Below are positions 1 to 7,295 of a DNA stretch of 16,211 nucleotides, in pieces (the stretch's first letter is position 1; every line of letters starts with the position of its first letter). A program made the translations under genes and the position numbers. Where the stretch lies: assembly GCA_016721425.1 (NCBI GenBank), contig JADKID010000014.1:1-16211 (forward strand), given 5' to 3'. A model generated the notes under the pieces. That model saw only the letters and a program-made list of their open reading frames with translations, searched no databases and was not told the DNA's origin. Source of the stretch: Bryobacterales bacterium. GTDB lineage: Bacteria > Acidobacteriota > Terriglobia > Bryobacterales > Bryobacteraceae.

Positions 1-258
1 AGGCGGTGAAGTCGCCCCATCGTCGGCACCTTCTACGAGTCGCCCTCGCCCGGTTCGGACGCCTTCATGCGCGTTGGCGATTCCATCAAGCCCGGCAAAG
101 GTACTCTGCATCATCAGATCGATGAAGCTGATGAACGAAAATCCGGGCCCAGTTTCGGGCGACATCGTCAAGCGGCTGGTTCCAGAACGGCGCGCCGGTC
201 CAGAGGTATGGCGAGGTCGTAGTTCCTCGTCAAGCCCAACTCAGAGCAACACCGATGA
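1..258 (+). CDS. accB: Biotin carboxyl carrier protein of acetyl-CoA carboxylase, 3' part (frameshifted)
   Basis: This is the carrier subunit of acetyl-CoA carboxylase, which holds biotin on a lysine and shuttles CO2 from biotin carboxylase to the carboxyltransferase in the first step of fatty-acid synthesis. The N-terminal part lies outside the window. Visible pieces are VGTFYESPSPGSDAF (about 23-67), VGDSIKPGK, and the biotinylation segment MKLMNE with the lysine codon at 125-127, then SGDIVKRLV and a C-terminal VKPN. The residues before the biotinyl lysine read IRS where the family has IEA. At least three reading-frame changes are needed (near 15-20, 108-118 and 180-230). The TGA stop at 256-258 overlaps the accC ATG (ATGA), a normal coupled accB-accC arrangement. 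Identity is secure; the breaks look like sequencing errors, though a decayed copy cannot be excluded. Confidence 0.85.
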
Positions 259-1585
259 TTCGAAATACTATTGCCAATCGTGGCGAATTGCACTGCGCGT
301 CGTCTGCGCGTGCAAGGATCTCCGGCATTAAAACCGTGGCCGTCTACTCCGGGCGGATCGCTCTCGCTCCACGTCCGCTTACGCGCGACGGAAGCGGTCA
401 CCACCAGGCCGGCCAAGGCGCCCTCAGCCACCTGAATAGCCCGTCGGTAGTCAGCGCCGCTGGGATCACCAATGTCGACGTCATCCACCCGGCTACGGCT
501 TTCTGAGCGAGAACTCGATTTACCGGAGTCTGCCGCGCCTCCGCCTCGAGTTGGTTGGGCCCGTGGTAGTCACGCGCATGATTGGCCTGGAGCAGATTGC
601 GCGCGAAAGATGCGCGAGCATGGTATTGCCCATCCTGCCGGGTTCGGACGGGCTGCTCGCCAATGCCGACGAGGGCTTGGCCGTGGCGGCGCGCATCGGC
701 TACCCCATCATCATCAAGGCTGCCGCCGGCGGTGGCGGGCGCGGCATGCGCATCGTGCGCTCCGCCGAAGAGCTGCCGGGCGCCTATACCGCGGCGTCAC
801 GAGGCCGAGGCCTCTTTCACCTGCTCCGACGTCTACTGCGAAAAGTTCATCGAAGCCGCGCCACATCGAGTTTCGGGTTCTGGCCGACGAACACGGCAAC
901 GTGGAAGTGCTGGGCGAGCGCGAGTGCTCCGTGCAGCGCCGCCACCAGAAACTGGTGGAGGCGCCCTCCGCCGCGGTCTCCCCGGAACTCGCGCCAGCAC
1001 CGCCAAGGCGCTCAAGGCGACCCTCAAGGCTGTGGCTACGCAACGCAGGCACCGTCAATTTCTGATGGGCGACGATGGCACTCTGGCCTTCATCGAGGTG
1101 AACGCGCGCATCCAAGTGGGCGCTGCGTCACCCGAGATGATCACAGGCATTGATCTGGTGAAGGCGCAACTGCGCATCGCGCGGCGAGACCCTGCCGGAA
1201 ATTCTCGGCGGTCCCGTGGAGATCGCGGCCACGCCCTGGAATGCCGCATCAACGCCGAAAACCGGTTACGTTTGCGCCCTCACCGGCCGCATCAGGCGGT
1301 CTGAATCACCCGGCGGCATCGGTGTGCGCGTGGATGCAACCGCCTACACCGATGGCGTCATCCCGCCCCTACGATTCACTCCTCGCCAAGCTCATCACCC
1401 ATGGCCGGGATCGCGCCGAGGCCATCGCCCGCATGCAACGCGCTCTGGATATGTTTGTGGTGGAGGGCATCCAGACATCGATTCCCCTGCCAGAAGATCA
1501 TGGCGGATGAGGAATTCGCGCGGCCGAGATCGATACGCACTTCATCACGCGCTTCCTGGAGCGGCAGAAGGCCAAACAGGGGTAG
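255..1585 (+). CDS. accC: Biotin carboxylase subunit of acetyl-CoA carboxylase (multiple frameshifts)
   Basis: This ATP-grasp enzyme carboxylates the biotin on AccB using ATP and bicarbonate. The start ATG (255) opens MIRNTIANRGE, matching the family start IANRGEIA. Across different frames the gene reads KTVAVYS, then SVVSAAGITNVDVIHP, the ATP-binding glycine loop KAAAGGGGRGMRIV (about 718-760), IEFRVLADEHGNVEVLGERE and CSVQRRHQKLVE (about 868-960), FIEVNARIQV then MITGIDLVKAQLRIA (about 1089-1180), ALECRINAEN, YDSLLAKLITHGRDRAEAIARM (about 1372-1437) and a C-terminal ERQKAKQG ending TAG 1583-1585. The span of about 1.33 kb fits the usual 445-450 residues. At least eight frame changes occur; one is the loss of an A in the GAAATT expected near 285. 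The ATP-grasp motif NTRIQVEHPVTEM is poorly preserved (NARIQVGAASPEM). Probably a real gene read through poor sequence. Confidence 0.88.
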
Positions 1586-1666
1586 CGGAGGCGACTCGGT
1601 TCTAGCCCGACCATCCGGAATTGGCCCCGGCACCCACTTATCAAGAAGCAAAGCGGACCAGACCCG

Positions 1667-1961
1667 ATGCAACTCGACGCCGCCCTCAAACTCTTCGCTC
1701 AAACCGCCAGCAACTCGAAGCTCTGGGAGTTCAGCACGCCGCCATCTCCGGATCCGTCGCCCGCAGGCAATCCACTCCGGATAGCGATGTTGACGTTTTG
1801 CTCGATCTCGATCCCGCCCACCCCATCGGCGTCTTTCAATACGCCCGCCTGAAACTCTTCTCGCCGCTCTGCTCCTGCTCCCGCCGACATTTGTCCACCG
1901 CAAAACCCTCAAACCGTTGCTTCGCGACAATATCCTCCGCGATGCCATCTATGCCTTCTAA
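1667..1961 (+). CDS. mntA: MntA-type nucleotidyltransferase antitoxin (frameshifted)
   Basis: This is a minimal nucleotidyltransferase of the MNT family, which in MntA/HepT systems neutralises the HEPN toxin by adenylylating it. The start ATG 1667 gives MQLDAALKLFAQT. After a frameshift near 1705 the protein reads LEALGVQHAAISGSVARR then STPDSDVDVLLDLDP, which contains the GSxAR...SDVDV active site (GS at about 1747-1752, the DVD aspartates at about 1785-1795). A further shift near 1858 leads to TFVHRKTLKPLLRDNILRDAIYAF and TAA 1959-1961. The reconstructed length of about 98 residues is typical. It overlaps the start of hepT by 11 nt, the usual coupled arrangement. It lies 81 nt after accC in the same direction but is not functionally related to it. 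Confidence 0.8.
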
Positions 1962-2267
1962 GGACCCGAGCCAGCGGCAGGGACATCATCGGAACATCGA
2001 CGCCATCAGGATTTCGTGCGTCACTTGGACCTCGAGCAGTTCACCCGCGACCTCAAGACCATCTATGCCGTCACCCGCGCGCTCCAAAATCATCGCTGAA
2101 GCATCCGCCGCCTGCCGCCAGAACTGAAGGACGGTCACCCCGAAATCGATTGGCCCGCCGTCGCCGCCGGCAACATCTACCGCCACAAATAAGAGGTCGT
2201 TGACGAGCAGCAACTCTGGCTCACCGCCCGCAACGACCTCGACCTCCTCCGCCATGGCCGCGTTTGA
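1951..2267 (+). CDS. hepT: HepT-like (DUF86) HEPN ribonuclease toxin (frameshifted)
   Basis: This is a HEPN-fold ribonuclease toxin partner of MntA. The start ATG 1951 (MPSKDPSQR) lies inside the end of mntA. Reading across frames gives IDAIR, FVRHLDLEQFTRDLKTIYAVTRAL, IIAEAS, LPPELKDGHPEIDWPAVAAGN (about 2113-2173), then IYRHKYEVVDEQQLWLTARNDLDLL and stop TGA 2265-2267. The reconstructed length of about 105 residues is normal. At least five frame changes are needed, one of them a base lost in CACAAATAAGAG near 2190 that creates a false stop. The active-site segment is GNIYRHKY, so the position of the canonical Arg of the Rx4HxY motif is occupied by Gly; Arg and His (2181-2186) are adjacent. 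Some DUF86 proteins share this form, from memory. Confidence 0.75.
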
Positions 2268-2358
2268 ACTCGTGCCCTCTCCTGACCGCCGATCACCACA
2301 AGCCGCGTCTTTCCGGGCCACGACCGTCAGCGGTGGACTGCAAATTCCCCAAGACACT

Positions 2359-2952
2359 CTACGGCTGCGCGAACCAGCGTTGCAGCCGCTGCCAGCCGTT
2401 CCTCAGCAGCCGCCAGATGCGGCTGGCGAACCACGCGAACGCACGGGAACACGATCCACGAACGCCATCGCCACCATGGGATGCGCTGACGTCAACCACA
2501 GCACGAATGGTACGGCTGCATCCCCATCAAGCTCAACGCGATGTTGGAGAATGGTTCCGGGCTCTGATTCACCGCCAGCCGCGCGTGGCGGCAGACGTGG
2601 CTGGAGAGCGCCACCCCCGCCGCACAGGATCACCAGCACCATCCGCATCACGGGGTCGATTGTGGCAAAGGCCGTAGCGGCCAGTATCGCCGCGCCCACC
2701 GGCCGGATGATCGTGTGAACAGGTCCCCAGGCTATCCACCCACGGGATCTTGTCGCTGACGAACTCGATCACGAAGGCCGCGCCGGCGGCAGCCAGCACC
2801 GCCGGATGCGCCAGCGCTGATCCCTGGGCGGACGCGGGCAGGGTGATGGGGTGGAACCGGATGGCAAGGCCCAGGCCGAGGATGGTCGCGTAGGGCCGCA
2901 ACCCGGCCGCGAAGCCCAGGCCCAGAGTAGTGGCCAAGAGGGTGGACTGCAT
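2359..2952 (-). CDS. DUF4126 family integral membrane protein (frameshifted)
   Basis: Conserved membrane protein of unknown function. From ATG 2952 it reads MQSTLLATTLGLGFAAGLRP, then YATILGLGLAIRFHPITLP, a second hydrophobic helix with VIEFVSDKIPWVDSLGT (about 2760-2710), then after a shift RPVGAAILAATAFATIDPVM, a small-residue-rich helix, and in other frames LAVNQSPEPFSNI and LWLTSAHPMVAMAFV. The C-terminal tail reads FAWFASRIWRLLRNGWQRLQ and ends at TAG (2359-2361). The motifs EF..DKIPW.DS and SPEPFSN identify the family, whose members are near 190-200 residues, matching about 198 codons here. At least four indels break the gene. An alternative ATG at 2982 would add ten residues (MLCWIERQQW); the family usually begins close to the first helix, so I prefer 2952. 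Confidence 0.78.
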
Positions 2953-3082
2953 CCATTGCTGTCGCTCAATCCAACAGAGCATACCTTAGCCAGTGCCGTC
3001 ACGTAGACCGGGCCAGGCAGGGAATGAGAGAATAGCCGGGAGAACTTCGCATGGCGCTTGTCCAGAGTCCGTTTCTTAGCAA

Positions 3083-3922
3083 ATGAGCATTTTCTCCGGA
3101 GCCGCCGCCGTCATCAACCGCAGCCTTTTCGCCTCGCGCCCGGTGGAGTACCAACAGGTCATGGCGATGCGCCTACTGGCTGCAAATGGACCGGTGACCG
3201 TGGATGGCGCTGCATTAGTCCACGCTCTCTACGAGCACACCGTCGAGCGATGGCGAGAGGTGAATGGGCGCTTCCCAAGGCGGGCCTCCGCCGAGAATTG
3301 GCGCTTCACCCTGAATACATTTATCAGCGAGCGAAATTCCAGTCGCGAAAAGCAGGTTGAGAAGCGCATCGCACAACTCGCTGAGCAGGGGCGATTGTGC
3401 AGGGATGATTGGGCCAACCAGATACCCGTCGCGTCGGGCTTGCTCAATCAACATGCCGATAAGAAAGGCGTGCATCGACCTGGCGCAACGTCGCGGCCCG
3501 GGCCGCTTTGATCTCATCGAGTTGAAAATAAGGAGGTAGCGGCCATGCAGTGTTTGCCGCGATGGAAGTACTGCGGTATGGCGTACTCCACCTGTTCTCC
3601 CGGCGGTTTGCTCGCGAACTGGGCTACGCTTCCGGGCGGTTCCGGACTGCTCGGAGCTCAGAGGGGCCAGATTGGTTGTGTTGGCTCCAGCCTCCTACTA
3701 TCTCGGAGTGCCTGCGTCGCTCCTTGCCTCACTCCGCGAAGTTTTGAATGCTGGCCTTGCGGCGGAATGCCTTCGTGCAGGTCCGGCTGGGCTCGCGATG
3801 GAGTTGGAGTTTGAGCAGTTTAGCGAGCCGTTCCAGTGGCCGTGCAGTGACGACCAACTGATCGCATCATTGGCCCACCGTCACCCGGTGCTGGCCAGTG
3901 CGCCTCATACCGCCCGGTCGTA
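3083..3922 (+). CDS. PD-(D/E)xK-like nuclease-fold protein, unrecognised family (frameshifted)
   Basis: I do not recognise a named family. The N-terminal part from ATG 3083 (MSIFSGAAAVINRSLF) is open to about 3430 and predicted mainly helical. After a shift the protein reads KACIDLAQRRGPGRFDLIEL followed by KI, a strand carrying D (3510), E (3519) and K (3525) in the D..ExK spacing of PD-(D/E)xK nucleases. It continues GGSGHAVFAAMEVLRYGVLH and LFSRRFARELGYASG, after one extra A in the AAAATAAGG run near 3531. A later shift near 3640-3670 leads to VVLAPASYYLGVPASLLASL and a charged C-terminus ending TAA 3920-3922. Reconstructed length is about 280 residues. It converges with the minus-strand nuclease gene and overlaps its 3' end by 18 nt. 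Nuclease function is inferred only from the motif and context. Confidence 0.55.
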
Positions 3923-4717
3923 ACGGGTTCGAAGGTACGGAAGGCTTGGCGGCGCCCCACTGCGCTCCCAACCTGTCCATAGGTCGCGATAAGTCTTTGG
4001 CACCAACTGGACGCTACACTCGTTCACCCTGTCCGCCAAGTCCTTGGCCTCAGCGTGATGCCGGCGGCACTCCGGAAAGTCCGCCGAGTTCCCCGGCTCC
4101 CAGAATAAGTAGATGAGCCGCACTCTCCGCGCCCCGTATCGCGCAATTAGTCCCATTGCGTGTTTGACGAGTTGCGCGCAGTCGAGAAACTCGTAGTGGT
4201 TCGGGTGGATGCGCAGATACTCGATTAGTTTGAACCAGGGCGAGTGCCCGTGTGAATCCAGGAGCCGTCCGTAGGAAGGAGAGAAGTAACTGGTTTTGGC
4301 GAGCATCCATTCGGTGCACTTGGACTCTACCGCGACCGGCTCATCCCCCTCCGCCAGAAAGTCCAGGTGAGGCGGTGTGCCGCCCAATCCTGTTGGGCAG
4401 GTAGCTTCGAAGCGCAGAGATCGGAATCCGGTCAACCCGCCGAGCGACAGAGTGGATGGATCCGTCCGCCAATGGCCGAAACTATTTACGACCAGCGCGG
4501 CCGAGGAGTGGGCGGCGCAAAGCTTGCCGTCTAGTTCACATCCCGCGCCCGCCCCCAGATCGCCGGCGATTTCGTCGAGTGGCAGGCCAACCATCAGGTT
4601 GTCCTGCCAGCGGGCCGAGTAGCCGCGGTGATCGTAGTGGGCCGAACTGGAGGCCTCGCGTGCCCCGGCCAGCAGCGCCGCATAGGAGCGGTCGCGCAAG
4701 GACGTAATTGTGCTCAT
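3905..4717 (-). CDS. Putative PD-(D/E)xK restriction-type endonuclease
   Basis: Intact 270-residue cytoplasmic protein. It carries a PD-(D/E)xK-like core: E104 in LRFEATCPTG, D119 in GTPPHLDFLA and the E131-x-K133 pair in VAVESKCTEW; an N-terminal E61 in GCELDGK may contribute. It resembles, from memory, a family annotated as PGN_0703-type putative restriction endonuclease (CPTGLRGTPP, VESKCTE, CAQLVKHAMGL and LIYLFWEP blocks), but no search was run. There is no methyltransferase in the window, so a classical restriction-modification pair is not evident. The start is fixed: a TAG lies 9 nt upstream of ATG 4717, with only a weak GGAG almost touching the ATG. It follows the HEPN-type gene by 73 nt on the same strand and is probably co-transcribed. 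Its 3' end overlaps the convergent plus-strand gene. Confidence 0.72.
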   Translation of the reverse strand: MSTITSLRDRSYAALLAGAREASSSAHYDHRGYSARWQDNLMVGLPLDEIAGDLGAGAGCELDGKLCAAHSSAALVVNSFGHWRTDPSTLSLGGLTGFRSLRFEATCPTGLGGTPPHLDFLAEGDEPVAVESKCTEWMLAKTSYFSPSYGRLLDSHGHSPWFKLIEYLRIHPNHYEFLDCAQLVKHAMGLIARYGARRVRLIYLFWEPGNSADFPECRRHHAEAKDLADRVNECSVQLVPKTYRDLWTGWERSGAPPSLPYLRTRYDRAV

Positions 4718-4790
4718 GCTCCGCTAGGTCGGTCTTGAGGCGCACGAGGCACCAGGAGGGCAAAGATATTTGGAAAACCGGCCGTCTGGC

Positions 4791-6926
4791 CTAGCCAGCG
4801 GCGGCGGATGTCGGATGCTGCCTCCTCGCCGATGACTGACTGTCATGAGACGCCGCGTTACGCTTGTAGTTGATTTCATGAAGAGTAGTCGACAGTTGCT
4901 CAATCTTGATCCCCTCCTCACTGAGAAAGTTCACAAGAGCAGGCAGTGCTCGCGTGAGTATCTCCCGCATGTCACCCAAAGACAGTTTCTTGTTCATCCA
5001 ACCACTTCTGAGCAGTGTCGGTATTTCAGTCCGATTGGGTTTGCCTTCAGGCGGTAGAGGTCGTCCCGGAACTGGCCGTAAATCCGAGTTACGAGGGGCG
5101 AGGGAAGGACTCGGACCGGGCCTCTCCGGGTAGTTCCTAACGCCGCAAGCAACAAGGTGGTCGCAGAAGGACGCCAAGAGACCCTCGCGCAGTTGGTGTT
5201 CCACGGCCAAGGCGAGGTCAGCGACGGTATGCCTTGGAGCGGGAGTGTTCGGGTCGAGCCAACAATACTCGGCTTGGACCAACGCGGAACGGGCTTCCGG
5301 ACAGAGGCCATCGTAAAGCGCATCGCCTAGCGCGCGCCGGACTGACTCTTCGGCCCGGACGCCAGATGAACTATCGATCTTCTTCGAAATGGCAGCGAGA
5401 GTATCGATCATGGGCATCTGCGCTGCCGAGTTCGAGGCGACCAAGTCCTTCACCTCGGAGATGCCGTCCAATAGGGTGCGCATGACGCCCTCTCCGCCGG
5501 CGCCGTTGCTGGCCAAGTCAGGGATCGCGGGCTTTACAACGGGACGACGTTCTTCTTCACGAACCTCGCGTTCTGCGCGGCGCCAATCCTCGTCGGCAGT
5601 TCCCGGGGTTCCCATGCGGCAACGCTCCGCCCACACTTCATTGGCGCGCGCCCGGACCCTTTCCTCGGGGGCGTTTACGGCGGTCTGCCATTTGCTGCTG
5701 CGATGGGCCGCAGCCCAGTGCAGAGCGAATAACAGGCCAACGCCGTCCAGCGGTAGCGAAACATCACTCCCATCGCGGCGCCGTTTCTCAACGACGAGGT
5801 CCGATCCCGTCATCAACTGCTTCCATTCGCCGAGATCGGGTGCGTCCAGGACAACGAGCACGCCGGGAACGTCCCAAAGACCGTCGTCACTTGGCAGGTA
5901 AATGAGGCTATCGTCGCCATGCAGGCCCCAATGTAGTTCCATGAAGACACAGGACGCGGCCTCGGCTAGTGCCAGCACATGGAACTCGTCCGGAGTTAGC
6001 CCCGACAGAGCCCGCTGCAAGGTTGGCGGCGGTACGTAGCCCTCTTGCACTTCATTCAGCGAGCGAGCGATTTCTGCTATCGAATCGACATAGGTAAGCC
6101 CTGCTGCCAAGACAATGGCACGCCAGGCGACCTCGTCTCCATCCCCGCCCCGGTTTCCGAGATCCCGGCGGGTGCGCTCATTGAGTTCTCGTTCCACACA
6201 CACTCGCAGGACCTTCAACAGTTCGTGACCCTGGCTAATCGTCGTTTCCTCGAAACGGCGGAAGTGCTTCAGAAGTTGCGGCCATCTTCCCATGCATTCG
6301 GAGCAGTTCAAGTAGTGGCTGCACTGTGTCAAGGAGGTGACGATCACGCCAGAGCCGTCGAACTCCCGAACCGTATCAGCGACAGACTCGCACCATGTTT
6401 GTTCCTGCCGATCTGACTGCCACGGCCCTCCGCCGAGTTCTCTAGATTTCGGCAGCGCGCTATCCACCTCCCAACGAACGATTCTGTCGGTGATCCACTC
6501 GATCAAGTGGTCGAGGTCATCCTCTGGCGTGGGAACAGTCTCCGCCGGAGAGGAAAGCGCGACGAATCTGATAAGCCGCTCGGCAGCCTTTCGCCTCTCC
6601 GGCTCTCCGAACAACGATCGCCAGGCGGGACGGACTACGAGGTTCTCCACGGTCAGGTCCAGGCGATTGGCCCCCGCCAACTCAACCGCCGTATCCTCGC
6701 CGCTTTCAGACTCCAGGTACTTCCTGACTGCGGCGACTGCACCGTGCCCCTCGATATCGGACCGGAGAATGTCAGCCTGAGTAATAGAAGGAACCGTATC
6801 CAAGTTGTCGTCCGGTTCGTCAGGGATGCCGCCTGCCATGCGGCGCCTGAAGTCGAAGCTCCCCCAGTGTTGGCAGAGGTTGAGCGCTGCCGCTTCAAAT
6901 CGTTGCTCATTCGTTAGATCGCGCAT
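4791..6926 (-). CDS. Large unrecognised protein with C-terminal HEPN ribonuclease motif
   Basis: Intact 711-residue soluble protein; no signal peptide or membrane helix. I do not recognise residues 1-460, which are acidic and predicted mainly helical. They contain a cysteine cluster C202-x5-C208-x2-C211 (CSHYLNCSEC) and a block rich in Arg/Glu at about 420-465, then a Pro/Gly linker. Residues about 530-697 look like a HEPN domain: LGDALYDGLCPEARSALVQA, LALAVEHQLREGL, then INYKRNAASHDS with R689 and H694 (codons 4860-4862 and 4845-4847), an exact R-N-x3-H active-site motif. HEPN proteins of this type are usually RNases in toxin, abortive-infection or CRISPR ancillary systems; RNase activity here is inferred. 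Start: ATG 6926 has GGTGG 5 nt upstream; GTG codons at 6932 and 6935 are alternatives. The putative nuclease follows 73 nt downstream. Confidence 0.7.
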   Translation of the reverse strand: MRDLTNEQRFEAAALNLCQHWGSFDFRRRMAGGIPDEPDDNLDTVPSITQADILRSDIEGHGAVAAVRKYLESESGEDTAVELAGANRLDLTVENLVVRPAWRSLFGEPERRKAAERLIRFVALSSPAETVPTPEDDLDHLIEWITDRIVRWEVDSALPKSRELGGGPWQSDRQEQTWCESVADTVREFDGSGVIVTSLTQCSHYLNCSECMGRWPQLLKHFRRFEETTISQGHELLKVLRVCVERELNERTRRDLGNRGGDGDEVAWRAIVLAAGLTYVDSIAEIARSLNEVQEGYVPPPTLQRALSGLTPDEFHVLALAEAASCVFMELHWGLHGDDSLIYLPSDDGLWDVPGVLVVLDAPDLGEWKQLMTGSDLVVEKRRRDGSDVSLPLDGVGLLFALHWAAAHRSSKWQTAVNAPEERVRARANEVWAERCRMGTPGTADEDWRRAEREVREEERRPVVKPAIPDLASNGAGGEGVMRTLLDGISEVKDLVASNSAAQMPMIDTLAAISKKIDSSSGVRAEESVRRALGDALYDGLCPEARSALVQAEYCWLDPNTPAPRHTVADLALAVEHQLREGLLASFCDHLVACGVRNYPERPGPSPSLAPRNSDLRPVPGRPLPPEGKPNRTEIPTLLRSGWMNKKLSLGDMREILTRALPALVNFLSEEGIKIEQLSTTLHEINYKRNAASHDSQSSARRQHPTSAAAG

Positions 6927-6937
6927 AGTCACCACCG

Positions 6938-6966
6938 ATTATTCGTGCTGGTGCCGCCAAGGTCAA
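6938..6966 (-). promoter_or_regulatory. Sigma70-like promoter for the HEPN/nuclease unit
   Basis: Reading the minus strand, TTGACC (6966-6961) is followed after exactly 17 nt by AATAAT (6943-6938). Each box matches the consensus at five of six positions in otherwise GC-rich DNA. Transcription would begin near 6931, so ATG 6926 would sit on a very short leader of about five bases. The position directly ahead of the two-gene unit supports it; no experimental evidence. Confidence 0.4.
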
Positions 6967-7295
6967 CCGTCCCACGCACTTGTCGCTGGAATCCCTGAGT
7001 CGTACGCAATCCCGAACGGGAGCCCGCCTGGAGCCGGTGCCCGACTGCGTTTTCAGCGGACTACCAACGCTGCCTCATAGAAAGGCACACTTTCTGAATA
7101 GGCCTTCTCGACCCGAGAGACCATACTCGTACTCTCTGCAATCAGTTCAATGCAGGACTTGCGAAGGCGGGGTAAGGATTGACTGTTTCAAGGCCGGCCG
7201 AATGATCGAGATCTCGATGGGGCGGTTTCAGCAAGGGCGGGTATTGCCGATGCTCTTCTTCCCGCGCCTGATTCGATATACGGGATCCTGAATGA
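6967..7295. other. Intergenic stretch without a convincing gene
   Basis: About 330 nt between the start of the HEPN-type gene and the stop of the secreted CxxCH protein. A plus-strand open frame of about 100 codons (6980-7291) has no recognisable domain, no good ribosome binding site and an unbiased composition, so I do not call it. Base composition is less GC-rich than the flanking genes. I saw no tRNA, terminal inverted repeats or direct repeats. It could mark the edge of an inserted defence island. Confidence 0.4.

Noticed and set aside
1..1585. accB-accC as true pseudogenes
   Set aside because: Unrelated neighbouring genes share the same frameshift density, so sequencing error explains it better, though a decayed second copy is not excluded.
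1376..1948. Minus-strand open frame of 190 codons across the accC end and mntA
   Set aside because: It overlaps two identified genes on the other strand and has Arg-rich shadow composition.
2200..2718. Plus-strand open frames across the DUF4126 region
   Set aside because: The minus strand reads DUF4126 motifs through the same bases; the plus frames are Pro/Arg/Ser-rich and have no family features.
6980..7291. Plus-strand open frame of 103 codons in the intergenic gap
   Set aside because: No domain, no ribosome binding site of note, and codon use unlike the neighbours.
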